Shown here in pieces: positions 48,580 through 59,239 of a DNA stretch of 64,000 nucleotides. The notes under the pieces were generated by a model. That model was not told the DNA's origin, did no database searches, and saw only the letters and a program-made list of their open reading frames with translations. Numbering within the stretch: position 1 is the stretch's first letter; every line of letters starts with the position of its first letter. Made by a program: the position numbers and the translations under genes. Source of the stretch: Loripinus fragilis. Lineage: Eukaryota > Mollusca > Bivalvia > Lucinida > Lucinidae. The stretch lies in contig OZ026520.1 of NCBI GenBank assembly GCA_964019695.1, forward strand, positions 23,822,130 to 23,886,129, written 5' to 3'.

Positions 48580-48783
48580 GCTACAACATGAGATTTCCAA
48601 CAATGTAGTATGTGCGACAAGCAAAGGCATACGCACAGTCTGATCAGAGCTGAACATTCTAAGCCTGGTAAGATATTGACTGAACAGCATGTAGAGCTTC
48701 TATTCTTAAAAGGAGGCTGCACAGCCTCACTTGAGTCTATTCATTTCAAAATGCCACATTGTTGGAAATCTCATGTCGCAGCT
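48580..48783. mobile_element. 204-bp MITE with ~28-bp TIRs
   Basis: agctacaacatgagatttcc...aacaatgt at the left and its reverse complement at 48756-48783 differ at two positions. The interior contains cagtctgatcagagctgaac. Confidence 0.8.
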
Positions 48784-48961
48784 AATACATGTATCTTAAA
48801 ACTGAAAAGATGAAGGCGATAGTTGAAGTCCAGTGTTACGGATCCGATTAGAGGTTGTCTTGTCACAGATGAGATCAAATTAAACAAAATTAAGAAACGA
48901 TCTTGCAAAAAGGAGAACATTTAATACAAATAAATACAAAAGTCTTTACAATAATAAATGT

Positions 48962-49048
48962 CGCGTTCGGGATTCGAATTAACGACGCATAGCTTAAAAA
49001 TAACTGTGCTATATTCACGTGCTCTACCCACTAAGCCATGCAGGCAAT
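48962..49048 (-). other. tRNA-like sequence near right end of the 24.9 kb segment
   Basis: The minus strand gives catggcttagtgggtagagc (A box) and aattcgaatccc (B box) with a long insert. It resembles the 168-252 and 1362-1446 copies in length. T-stem pairing is weak. Confidence 0.55.
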
Positions 49049-49059
49049 CATAGGCAGTT

Positions 49060-50240
49060 TTTTTTTCATTATTTGCGGCATATGCATCTATTGTGATATA
49101 AAGTACCATGTGCATTACCGTATTATTACGTAAGATTGAGGCCAGATATATGTACAAGAGGACTTTGAAAACGCATCACCATATTTTTGCACTTTTCTTG
49201 CAAACCGTATATGCGACTGAAAAGTTACTCGCTAGTTTTTAATGTGCAACCAAGAATTGGTATGAATCAGTCGTTAATTTGACTCCACTATCACGCGACG
49301 CTGCTGATGACGTCACATGGGTACATAGGGCATCCAGCACCTTTCTGAACAGTTAAATAAAGCTTTTTGATTATTTTATGTTTAAACTGTGGCAAGTATA
49401 TATATTACATCAGCAAATATATCAGCAAAAGAGTTTCTATTTTTTCTAATTAAAAGTAATTGATAATTTCAATATTTCGAAATTAAGCGTCAAATTCGAA
49501 CATCAATTTATAGCTCCTTTTTAGAAACATCTCCATAACTTACCTATATACACGATTTCATTACTGATATTGACTACATACACTGACAGTCATGTGGGGA
49601 AGACGTTTTGATGTAAATCATGGCAGCAGATCTGCTGCCATGTGATCGAGAACATCTTACAAATAACGTTAACGTCACTTGCACAATAAAAAGACACGTG
49701 ATACAAGCGTAATTAATGCATAATCTGTCATTTGTGTATGCCCTTAGCCTCTTCCAACAAAACCGGGCGTGAAAAATTGAAACTTTGAAAGGCCCATAAC
49801 TTTGAATTTTATTACAAGACTATAGTAGTCAGGACGGGTGGGGTATGTCGGTTTCTTTAAAGGGGTGTAATTTTGAGCAAACCGAACTGTCAATTCATTT
49901 CTAATCGTTCATTGATGAATGTGCAATCGTGAAAGAAGCAAAGGACGCGAATCTGTTGAGTCCGGAATCAAAACTAACGCGTGTTAACTTGCAGCTGAAT
50001 TTGTGTCCTTCAAACTCGACAACCCCTGTCTTAAAACGGATACTTTTTCAATACCTTAAAGTAAAATTACAACCATGAAATTTTAGAACACACTACAAGC
50101 TGGTCAGACTATGGTATGCAATAAAACTTATCTCGCTGACATTCTCAGGGTTTGTGAAATAAAGGATTTAATCTGGGTGATGGGTTTTAAAGTCCTTAAG
50201 TATATTTAAATGCTCAATCAGCTGTCAAATTATGTTAGTG
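49060..50240. other. no gene seen
   Basis: AT-rich sequence with a tggcagcagatctgctgcca perfect palindrome at 49621-49640 and no open frame of note. Confidence 0.4.
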
Positions 50241-50272
50241 ATAAAGGCCAGATCAGGTTAATATTTTAGAGT

Positions 50273-50823
50273 AATAACCCTCTAGAAATGTACTACAACT
50301 GTTAAATGAGCATGTGCATCAAATACAAATAATCAAGGAAACATCCAATAGAGGACTAAACTTTGTCCAGAACATCCATATGTGAGTAGCAATGCCCAGG
50401 TGATACTTTTTATTTGAAGCTGCTCATTCATACATGATAAGTACTAAAGTCCACACGTGTATTGATGATAGAAATGTACTACAACTGTTAAATGAGCATG
50501 CATACCAAACACAAATAATCAAAGAAACATCGGGTAGAGAACAACACTTTGCCCTGAATCATTCGTCTATATCCATATGTGAGTAGCAAGGCTCAGGTGA
50601 TACTTTTCATTTGAAGCTGCTCAGTCATACATGATAAGTACCAAACTTGTCACGTGTATTAATGATACAAAAATATGACTGAATGCTCATTGTCAATTAT
50701 TGAGTCTTTAATGATTATTTATTGGAGAAACATGACTATTGATTTGAAAAAAAAAACTACATTATGTATTTAGCACAATTTATTCTGTGTATGTGTGCAG
50801 TCTGCTATTCCCTAATCGAACTA
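50273..50823 (+). repeat. H repeat, right part with a 187-bp tandem duplication
   Basis: Matches 62705-63088 of the intact copy. The block agaaatgtactacaactgtt ... acacgtgtattgatgat is present twice (50284-50470 and 50471-50660) but once in the intact H, so it duplicated locally. The second unit is closer to the intact copy than the first. Confidence 0.8.
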
Positions 50824-51439
50824 CACTGCTCAATATATTTAAAGGAACACTGCGTATTTTGTCATTGATTACAATACAAAGGCACGCATAGTCTGACTCA
50901 TAGCGAGAGTTGGATTAATAAGGCAAAACATGTTTGCCCCGTGATTAATTTGGTTACCTATCAAGCATTATGCTCGTTGATAAAAATGTAGTTGTCCCTT
51001 TCCAGAAATCTCCATGGAACGCTTTATGTAAAAATGGATTTTTGTTAAAAATACCCCTTTTTTAAAGCCAAATTTTAAGATGAATTTTTCAATCAAGCAC
51101 AACAACAGCATCATTCCTGTACAGTCAATAGCCTTTTAATGTTGCAGAAACCGTTAGGTTGCGATATTAACAAGTTCGGAAGATTCAACAGAGTTCCAGA
51201 AAAATCGTCATTTTCAGGAAAATTAAAAATTACAAAACTTAAGCCATGCACTTAAGCAGCAATTGTTTTATCAAAAGCATTTTTTGATCCCAAACTTTGA
51301 CTATCTTAGGAAAAATGGCAAAAGAAACTGGGGTTGTGCCGTATTGTCTAGTGAAACACATTACTTGTCTATTGGACAGGGGTTAACATTATCACCTATG
51401 GAAAATTATCAGGTGTTCCTTTAAATATTTTTAGCAGTG
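50824..51439. mobile_element. 616-bp MITE with TA target and visible empty site
   Basis: The ends cactgctcaatatatttaaa and the reverse complement of the right end (51409-51439) match over ~30 bp. TA flanks (50822-50823, 51440-51441) reduce to a single TA in the intact H copy (aaactagtttgtt near 63085), which is the pre-insertion site. Typical of a Tc1/mariner-derived MITE. Confidence 0.9.
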
Positions 51440-51562
51440 TAGTTTGTTAAATTATTATAAATCATGTTTTCTGATCAGTTTAATTTGAGTATAGCGTTGT
51501 AGGTAGCCAATAAAACAGTTTTCTTGTGACGCTCAGTTATGCTCAGACCAATCACTGTCCTT
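51440..51562 (+). repeat. H repeat, right end of the interrupted copy
   Basis: Matches 63086-63211: ttattataaatcat, tgagtatagcgttgtaggta and gacgctcagttatgctcaga. It ends 7 bp before the stop codon of the membrane-protein gene. Confidence 0.8.
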
Positions 51563-51568
51563 CGAAAT

Positions 51569-51986
51569 TCAAATAGATTTGTTTATCAAAACATAAACGT
51601 TTTGCACATTTTGTCGCACAGTTTGTATGGTACAGTTTAGCATAATAAAGTAAGCTGTGCTATTATACGACACGTAAACAACTAACATAGCCAACAATAA
51701 TCCTGCTTCAGGTTTCATGGTTGTTAACATATAGGTGGTTATCACCTCAAAAATCAGAATGAGAAGAACCAGGATAATTATCGGGAGAAAACGAAGCACG
51801 TAAATGCAAAAATGATTCCTAAACTGGTGCCTATTCTTGTATACCCGAACAAGCCACACCGTCGGCTGAAGACAGACTGAGTATAACAAGAAGATCAAAG
51901 GATAGAACAGCAGGTTGACCGGGATCCAGAGAATAAAGTCGGCTATAGGGAGAATGTATGATGAAAACACGGACTTGAGAAGCCGA
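51569..51986 (-). CDS. multi-pass membrane protein, exon 2 (C-terminal)
   Basis: The last coding exon of a minus-strand gene whose first coding exon is 57654-58270. It opens at the acceptor ctacttcaacctcag (51987-52001 on the minus strand) and completes a cysteine codon started in exon 1, then adds 138 residues to a TGA at 51569-51571. Three hydrophobic segments are visible: one directly after the splice, rich in FILW/LLFYPLIFLLY; one with a LPIIILVLLILIFEV core; and one around LLLAMLVVYVSY. They are separated by short basic or polar loops (VRVYKNRHQFRN; TTMKPEAG). There is no recognised family; together with exon 1 it looks like a 344-residue protein with an N-terminal hydrophobic/coiled region and about five membrane spans. 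The GTG at 51968-51970 is not a start; the frame is open across it. The 3' UTR must lie in H repeat sequence, which begins 7 bp past the stop. Confidence 0.7.
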
Positions 51987-52999
51987 CTGAGGTTGAAGTA
52001 GTCTATGTCGAATGGGCATCCCGTGTAAATTTTGTGACTATTTTTGGTGACCTATACCAAAATGAACTTTGGGTCATATGTAACTATTTGAACCAGTTCG
52101 CTCATCTGAGTTCCGCGTCTGGTCCGAATTATGACGTCATCAAAATGGCGGCCATAGTGCTACTAATGTACACATAAGACATCGTATTTAAAACAATAGT
52201 TGAGGATGAATTTATTGCTAGAAATGATTTTTCGTCTTTATTTAACTGATTGGACGTCAAACAATATGAAAAAGATGTGTTCCATTTTTTCAGACGCCTA
52301 GAGTCCATTTGGGGCTCCCAAATTGATAAATTTGACCCAGATCCCATTACTTTTAATGTAATCCTGTAGAAAGTTTATGCGAAAATTAAGTTATTTTTGT
52401 TCTGGTTTAGTTAATCTGGGGGCATTCTATACAAAATATAAAGTGAATTAGGTTCATATACCTAGAATGGAAAAAAAATCTATTTTTTTTTTTGGTCCTT
52501 ATTTCATTGAAATAGGCCTAGAGCCGAATTATGGAACTGTTATCGTACACGACATTTGACCTCATAGTCTATGTCGAATGGGAATCTCGCGTAAATTCTG
52601 TGACGATTTTTGGTGACCTATATCAAAATAAACTTTGGGGCATATGTAACAATTTAAACCAGTTCACACATCTGAGTTCTGCGTCTGGACTGAATGATGA
52701 CGTCATAAAAATGGCCGCTTAAGTGCTACTTATGCACATATATACATAAGTAATTAGATTCAAAGCACTAGTTACGTGGGAATTTCTTGCTGGAATCATT
52801 TTGTATTGTCTTTATTTGATCGATTTAGTGTCTTCTGATACGACAATGACGTGTTTCTTTTTTTATGATCCCTGGTAACCGTTTTTGGGCTTCAGATTCA
52901 ATAAAATTGGCCCAGATTCCATTACCGTACTTGTTATCCCGTAGGACATCATGCTGAAATTGAGCGTTATTTTTGTTTGCTTTTGTTTATTTGATTGTT

Positions 53000-53470
53000 T
53001 GTTTGTGCTTAACGTCCCTACAACAGCTAAGGTCATATCGAGACGGGGCCACAGCTTAAATTCTCATCTGACAGACTAGTGAAGCCGGAGATCAAACACA
53101 CAACTCCTGGTTAAAAGGCGAGGAGTACAGCGGCTCCTTTGTTTTGATGAATTTGAGACCATAGTATATAAATATGGCTGACCCCTGGAGCTATTTTGGG
53201 ATACTTTTGTTTTGGGTTTAAAGTCCTGGTCAATTGTCATGGCCATGTCGAGATGGTCAGTTAACCTAACCACGCTTTTCCGGGGCAGGCTTAGACTAGG
53301 CAGTACTTTGTGCACACGCTTTCACTTGTAACTGACAATATCCCTTCTTGAATCACTGAAAGAAAATATTTCATGATCAACCTCCACGAAACTACTGGGC
53401 CCGGATCCCTGTATCAGCAATCGAACTCACTACCGATGGCTCTACAGGGCCAAGTCATTTTGGGGTTGCT
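53000..53470. repeat. dispersed repeat units (tttgggtttaaagtcctgg type)
   Basis: Two related units near 53005-53130 and 53205-53300 share a tttgtgcttaacgtccc / ttgggtttaaagtcctgg start and gtcatatcgagacgg / gccatgtcgagatgg. Known to me only as a style of repeat common in molluscs. Confidence 0.5.
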
Positions 53471-53629
53471 ATTTTATTTAAATTGACCCGGAGTCTAAGA
53501 ATTCAGTGGTTGCCCTATTTGATTGCTTTTGAGCCATACTATATGAATTATTGATTGAAGGGCTCATTGACCTGGTCTATCAGTCAGGTGCATATGAGGT
53601 ATTCGCAGGAGTTTTGGTTAACAAGGGAA

Positions 53630-53790
53630 AATAGCATATATTTCAGGGGAACAGAGGAAGAAAGGCCAAATTTTGAGGGGAACAAAAACAATATTGGGGA
53701 ACAGGGAATATAAGAAAACAAAATTTGAGGGAACAGAGGAACAAGTCAATTTATTTCAGAGGAACAAGGAATATATACCCCCCTGAGAGG
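53630..53790 (+). repeat. 'ggggaacaaaaa' short tandem units
   Basis: Five or more irregular units of aggggaacagaggaa / ttgaggggaacaaaaa. Confidence 0.6.
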
Positions 53791-54589
53791 GCGGCTTCAC
53801 ATATCACTTAGGCGACAGAATACCACCAAAGTAATGGCATACAATATTACTCGAAATTCGCCAATTTAATACAAGCAATGAGGTTCAAACCAATGCTAGT
53901 GCATAAGTTATTTGTGGTGAGAAGTGACGCAAGCAGATTTACTGCAACCATTTATTACTCCTTATTTGGAGGTTATGTTGTTATGATAGGAACATAAGTG
54001 TCACCTTATCAACTCCAACATGATTTTCGTGTTTATAAATGTTTATTGTATTCTTGTTACTTTCCCAAGTGGTATGCTTGGTCAGGTGTTGTACTTGATT
54101 GTATCGTTTCCTGATCTTTGCTGTCTTTCTTACTTTCAAGCAACTGTATAGTGAGAATTGGCTCCTTTGTGGATTTCCATATGGTGCTCATATACTGAGA
54201 TCTTTTGACACTCTGAAGAAGAGAAAGTTTAGTTTCCTACGAAACATCCACTATCTTAACCTAGTAAAATGTCCAATGATTGTTTCTGGCTGACAAGCAG
54301 GCATATATATTGTTCGAGAGCGTTCTTAGTCCCGTCTTCCAGTGGGACATGACCAAGTTTCCTGAAAGCTTCATGGACAGAAGAATCAGCGTTACTGAAA
54401 GCTTTCCAACATAATATTTTACCTTGCCGGACATTAATCCTGTAAAACCAGCAACATCTACTGACAAAATGAAAGTAAAGATCTTTGCATGCTGACTTCG
54501 GCTGATCTAGACCTTAACCTATAACCATCGCATCAGCAAGTTCGCTTGCTAAGTATATCTCATCATAACCTTTGACAATAAAGATCAAA

Positions 54590-54850
54590 TAGGCAAACCG
54601 AAACCCTTTTTTCAGCTACACACCATAAGCAATTAGTGTGCTAAATATGAACACCTTCCATCAAAAATGAAAGAAGTTCGTGTTACGAGTTGTAAGAAAG
54701 GTTTCAAGTATAGTTGACCTTGACCTTTGACTCCGAAATTATATCAGTAATCTGAAAACCTTCGTTGTCATCTAGACATCATAAGCAATCAGTGTGCTAA
54801 ATACGAACACCTTCAGGCAAAACTCAAGAAGGCAGTTGGAAGGGCAGATA
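54590..54850 (+). repeat. E-interior units (gaccttgacctttgactcc)
   Basis: Two ~115-bp units with agcaatcagtgtgctaaata, gaacaccttc and tgaccttgacctttgactcc. The same units occur at 56690-56970 and 17910-18260. Confidence 0.6.
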
Positions 54851-55629
54851 TATCCCTAACCGCAGAACGACAGAGTGGTTGGACCTGTAGTTGTCGAAGT
54901 GACCGCATCACCGAGCGATTAGTGCTCCCAAATGTGAATCACAGCGTCCAGGGTTCGTTTACTGCTTGACCTATACATCACCTCATTGCACTCAGCTTTT
55001 TAGCCATCAATCCATTATCATAGCATGACTAAAATACTGTTTTAAAGGACATAAAATGGCAAGGCAACCATGCATGTCTTTGGTTGCTGAGAGCAAAAGT
55101 CATTAGCCACATGGCTGGTACCATGAACGGCCATGGACATATGTTCTGCGCATTTTCCTTAACTTAGGTCAATATGTAACAAGAGTTGAATGAATATCTT
55201 TCAATGCTTGGCATGAAGTTATTACACTGACCTTGAGCCCGTATAATGGAGACATGTATTCTGTACATCTTCTCACTGAAGAAACCATTTTAGTTTAGCA
55301 AATGTAAAAGAAACATAATGCAAACATGAACTCAAATATTCAAATTATTGGCCTTCAACTGTGACCTTGAGTTGGCATGGATGAAACATAATGTTTGCAT
55401 ACATTCTCAATGAGTTGAATATTTGACTAAAGTTAAAATGAAAATCCTTCTGACATAAAGTAAGGAATTCAAAAGTTCAAACTTGTGACCTAAAAGTTTT
55501 ACGTAGAGCTTTAGCCACAGTGTTGTCATGCATTTTGCATATCCTCTCACTGAACCGGACATTTCACCTATATTTTATGAAGTAATTTCAGGGTAAAGAC
55601 GATAGGGTGCGGACATAGAAAATTAAAGT

Positions 55630-55990
55630 AAGTAAGGGTGCAAAGATCAGGAGTCGATACAATCAAGTACCACACCCGACCCAGGATACCAATGGGAAAG
55701 TTACAAACTCACAGTTAGACACCACAAACGAGAGCCAAGAGGTCAGCCCTTTCCCAGCAGGTGACCACAAAGCACATATAAACAGACGCGCACAAAGACA
55801 TAGTAAACATAAGACAGAACAAAAACATAAAAGATCCACAAAAGAAGTACCGCCTTGGAACGGTCAGTAAAATATTTAACTGAAGGGCTTAAACCGGTTT
55901 AACGGCGCGCCAACTTCACCCTTAATTCAGATGTGGATCAAGACACATATATATTTGGTTTGCATGAAAGACCCCTGACTTATCAATGCA
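55630..55990 (+). repeat. D-family repeat, longest copy
   Basis: From ggtgcaaagatcaggagtcg through ggcgcgccaacttcaccctt to tgcatgaaagacccctgact. The extra right end is shared with the 3842-4203 copy and marks the full length at ~360 bp. Confidence 0.8.
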
Positions 55991-56689
55991 TCATCTCCTA
56001 AAACATATAAATCAAGATATAACAAGGAGATAAAGCAAAGATAAGGACTCAACAGTAATATAAACTGAATACCGGAGCAAAAGAAATCCAACAGGTAAAC
56101 CCCTGAGGGCCCGACAAACAGCCAAAGCATCAGGCCCCTACCACCTCATCAATAGATAAGTCTTTAAGTCGGGACCATCCTACAGGTAAAGGCTCAAACT
56201 TGTGGTCACCACTGGTGACCTTGTGGTGATGGCTGAATTACACGCTTCGCACATCATCTAACTTAGACAAATATTCGACCAAAATTAAATATAGGGTGGA
56301 CATGAAATTCAATGTTCAATCCCATTACCTTCAACTGTTTGCCTTTAGTTTGCATGATTGAGCTATGCGTTTTGCACACCCTCGCACTGAGCTGAACATC
56401 TTATCAAAGTGTAATGATAATCCTTCAAGGGTTTGAGGAGATATGGAGCATACGCGCAATTGAAGACTAAATTCTATTACCTGTAACTGTAAACCTGACT
56501 TTGAGTCTGCGTAATTAAGTCATGGGTTCTGCATACCGTCTAACTGAGGTGAACATTTGACCAAAGCTTAGAAAATTTTTAAAGGCTTAATAAGATACAA
56601 GAGTTATGAATAAATGGATGAATAGACACTTGGGGTTGGTGGAGTTATGAATGTGGAGTTTGCTTTAAGAGCTGTAAGGCAAATTTTGA

Positions 56690-56970
56690 ATATATTTGAC
56701 CTTGACCTTTGACTCCAAAGCCATATCGGTGATCTTATTTTTTTTGTTGTAATCTACACACCACAGGCAACCATTGTGCCAAATATGAACACCCTTAGTC
56801 AAAACATAAAAGAGGAGTTCGTGTTACGAGCCATAAGTCAGATAGATTCTAAGTATATTTGACTTTGATCTTCGATTCCAAGGTCACATCGATGGTCAGA
56901 TCTGAGACCTTTGTTATAGTCTACACTCAATAGCCTGTGCCAAATATGAACACCCTCGGGCATGTACAAT
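56690..56970 (+). repeat. E-interior units
   Basis: Two units with gaccttgacctttgactcca, atctacacaccacaggcaac and ccaaatatgaacaccct. Confidence 0.6.
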
Positions 56971-57653
56971 ATTGTGTAAATGTTGTTTCTATTAACAATC
57001 TGGAGCGGCACGAGCACTAAACTATAAAAGACTTTGCCTGGCTAACATACATTAATACATATACTATGAATATTCGTATCAATTGCGCGGTGACCGCCAT
57101 TTTGATGACGTCACTATTTACCCTAGTTTGTGGTGTCTAACCAGGATCTCAGATGTGTGAACTGGATAAAATCGTTGCTAATGCCTCAAAGTTTCATTTT
57201 ATATAGTTCGCCGAAAATCGTCACGAAATTTACATGGCGCCAAATTTTGTCCTTTTCGACATATGCTACAATGTGACTCATGCCCTATGCCCATGGACAA
57301 AATGGCCTATTGCATTTCAAAGTAGAATTCTGTGTAAATATTGTTTCTGTTTAAAATCTGGAGCAGTATTGGCATTAAATCTATTAACAAAAACGTTTAT
57401 TTTGCCAAAATACTTTGACTTTTTCTTAAATACATACGCATTATAATTGTGCGATGGCCGCCATTTTGAAGACTTCATTACTCGAGCCAGACGCCGAACT
57501 CAGATGGGCGAACTGATTGAAATTGTTGCAAATACCCCAAAGTTTAATTTATATAGGTCGCAAAAAATCGTCACGAAATTTACGCGGGACCATTTTTTGG
57601 CCCATTCGACATAGACTAAAGGCAATTATTAAGACAATCGGCAATAAGCCTAC

Positions 57654-58270
57654 CATATGATATCATCTTGTTCGGCTTGAGACTTGCTTAGTATAAGGAC
57701 ATAAAACAGTTTCCCAGCCAATGCTAGACAAGAAATAATACATGCTACTTTCAACATGCGCATCAGATCTCTCTCAAATAGCATGTAGGCGCTTGGTCTT
57801 TGGACATTTTCTGTGCGGCGAAGTTCGTGTCCACAGAGAACAACAATGATCACAAATAACATTATCAGTCCAATTTCAACACCAAACTTCATTTGAATCA
57901 AGACATCGTCAACTCTATCCATTGTTATGAATGCTCTATTCATGAATGCGCGTGCTATTTCAACCAAGCCTCTCATTGATTTCTGAGCAACGACACCAGT
58001 GTCATGGACTGTATAGACTAGGCTAGTCATTGATTCTCTCGCAACCAACATAGTCTCCTTAGCTTCAGGCATAAAATCAGTTTCCAGTTTTTCTCTAAAC
58101 ATCACCAGTTCTTGATGTACGTTCTTCAGTGTTGTATCTATAGATGTCTGAATACCACTAGCTGCACCCTCGATTTTATCCTGTGTGCTCATGAAGCCAA
58201 ACATTCCACCAATCACCCCTGCCACCAGAGCAAATTCACTTACAAGTGGGGCTAGAAAATCAAACACCAT
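57654..58270 (-). CDS. multi-pass membrane protein, exon 1 (N-terminal)
   Basis: I take ATG 58268-58270 as start: it has a good context (aaaaATGG) and lies 4 nt after an acceptor-like ttgctttatttcag, so an upstream non-coding exon is likely and the extra codons back to 58306 are intronic. The exon encodes 205 residues plus two bases of a codon and ends ATATG/gtaggc at 57654/57653; reading through gives a stop at once (Trp-stop). Visible parts: hydrophobic N-terminus (residues 3-27, GVIGGMFGFM core); a polar helical, probably coiled region rich in E, K, M and S (about 30-115); a membrane span at ~130-149 (IGLIMLFVIIVVLCG); basic loop HELRRTENVQR; and a second span at ~174-194 (VACIISCLALAGKLFYVLIL). 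No recognised family. Splicing to 51986 keeps the frame. Confidence 0.75.
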
Positions 58271-58303
58271 TTTTCTGAAATAAAGCAAAACTGTATTCGC
58301 GAT

Positions 58304-58437
58304 CACAGTGATTTGTTGCTTGATATATTACTGGCTAGAGATCCGTTGTAAAGTGAAAAATCTAAAGCGATGCGCGAGTGATTATCCACTTACGACTAAC
58401 CTCCAGCCAATGACATAATAAGCAACAAATCACTGCC
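58304..58437. mobile_element. 134-bp MITE just upstream of exon 1
   Basis: cagtgatttgttgctt at the left and aagcaacaaatcactgcc at the right are inverted repeats of ~17 bp. It lies ~30 bp upstream of the exon 1 acceptor, inside the presumed first intron. Confidence 0.75.
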
Positions 58438-58724
58438 AAGGCGAGCTTATTTCGATTCTAACACACAAAAAATAAAAATAAGAACGAATTCCGCCATCTT
58501 GAACAGAACATTAGCATTTTCAGACTCTTATTTCCATTGAAATGCGTATTTTACGTGTGTTTTGAATATTATAAGGTGTTAAAACGACAATACGCCGTCA
58601 ATTTTAAACGTTACAAGGATGTACGCGATAGATGACGTCATTAAAAATAAAACTGCCGCCCGAGGGACGTCACATCAATACGTACAGTGATTAATCAATC
58701 ATATCACTGAAGTTAACCATTGGC

Positions 58725-58795
58725 TTTATAGGCGATCATTGTCAGAATTAGAATTCTAACACACCTCGCCTATAGAGCCAATGCTAAATCAACGT
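58725..58795. repeat. ~70-bp hairpin at the left end of the foldback element
   Basis: ttggctttataggcga...ttagaattctaa...tcgcctatagagccaa is an inverted repeat centred on agaattct. Confidence 0.75.
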
Positions 58796-59205
58796 AATAT
58801 ATAAACAATAATTCATAGTTTTTAAAGCGAGGGGAAAGCGCGCGTTAGCTCACGTCATTTACTACTGCGAAATGACGTCATTCACCGCGTTAGGCGGTGT
58901 AACGTCGTTTTTACGCTTGGAAGACATTACAAACACATGTAAACGTATGCGACACAGTCCAACTATTGGCGGGAATTTTTCAATGCAATTGCAGTTGAAG
59001 ACTTCAAATGTGTTTTCGTCGTTTATTGTGTGTTAAAATCGAAATAGATCAGCGCTCTAGGGCATGAATTGTTCAGTAATAATTCACTGTTTGTCTGTCA
59101 GTTGTACGAAGATAAATCACTCGCGCTACGCGCCCGTGATTTGATCTTCTTTACAGCTGACCTCCAAACAGTGAATTATTACTCAACAAGCGATACAGTC
59201 TGTGG
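58755..59205. mobile_element. ~450-bp foldback element, second copy
   Basis: Collinear with 24812-25275: cacacctcgcctatagag, acgtaatatat, aatgacgtcattca, taggcggtgtaacgtc and the terminal palindrome with cactgtttgtctgtcagttg and gacctccaaacagtg. It has diverged at both ends. Confidence 0.8.
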
Positions 59206-59239
59206 GATATCAGTCATTAACATAGTTACCATGGCAACG

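Larger units (their letters stand above)
52001..57616. mobile_element. 5.6 kb TIR element filling the intron, TA flanked
   Basis: The two ends are inverted repeats over ~150 bp: gtctatgtcgaatgggcatc at 52001 against the reverse complement ending at 57616. They continue through gtaaatttygtgac, aactttggg, tctgagttc.gcgtctgg and caaaatggcggccat. TA lies on both sides (51999-52000, 57617-57618). A second, inner copy of this end is present on each side (52567-52735 left, about 57075-57245 right), each with adjoining subterminal sequence. The interior has D-family pieces (54062-54125, 55630-55990), mollusc-type dispersed repeats (53000-53470) and 'gaccttgacctttgactcc' units, but no transposase frame. 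Confidence 0.8.

Noticed and set aside
51831..52019. Minus-strand 62-codon frame overlapping exon 2
   Set aside because: Shadow of the real exon in another frame.
54890..54970. tRNA- or SINE-like piece (ccgagcgattagtgc ... agggttcgttt)
   Set aside because: Only a partial B box and no clear A box or body.
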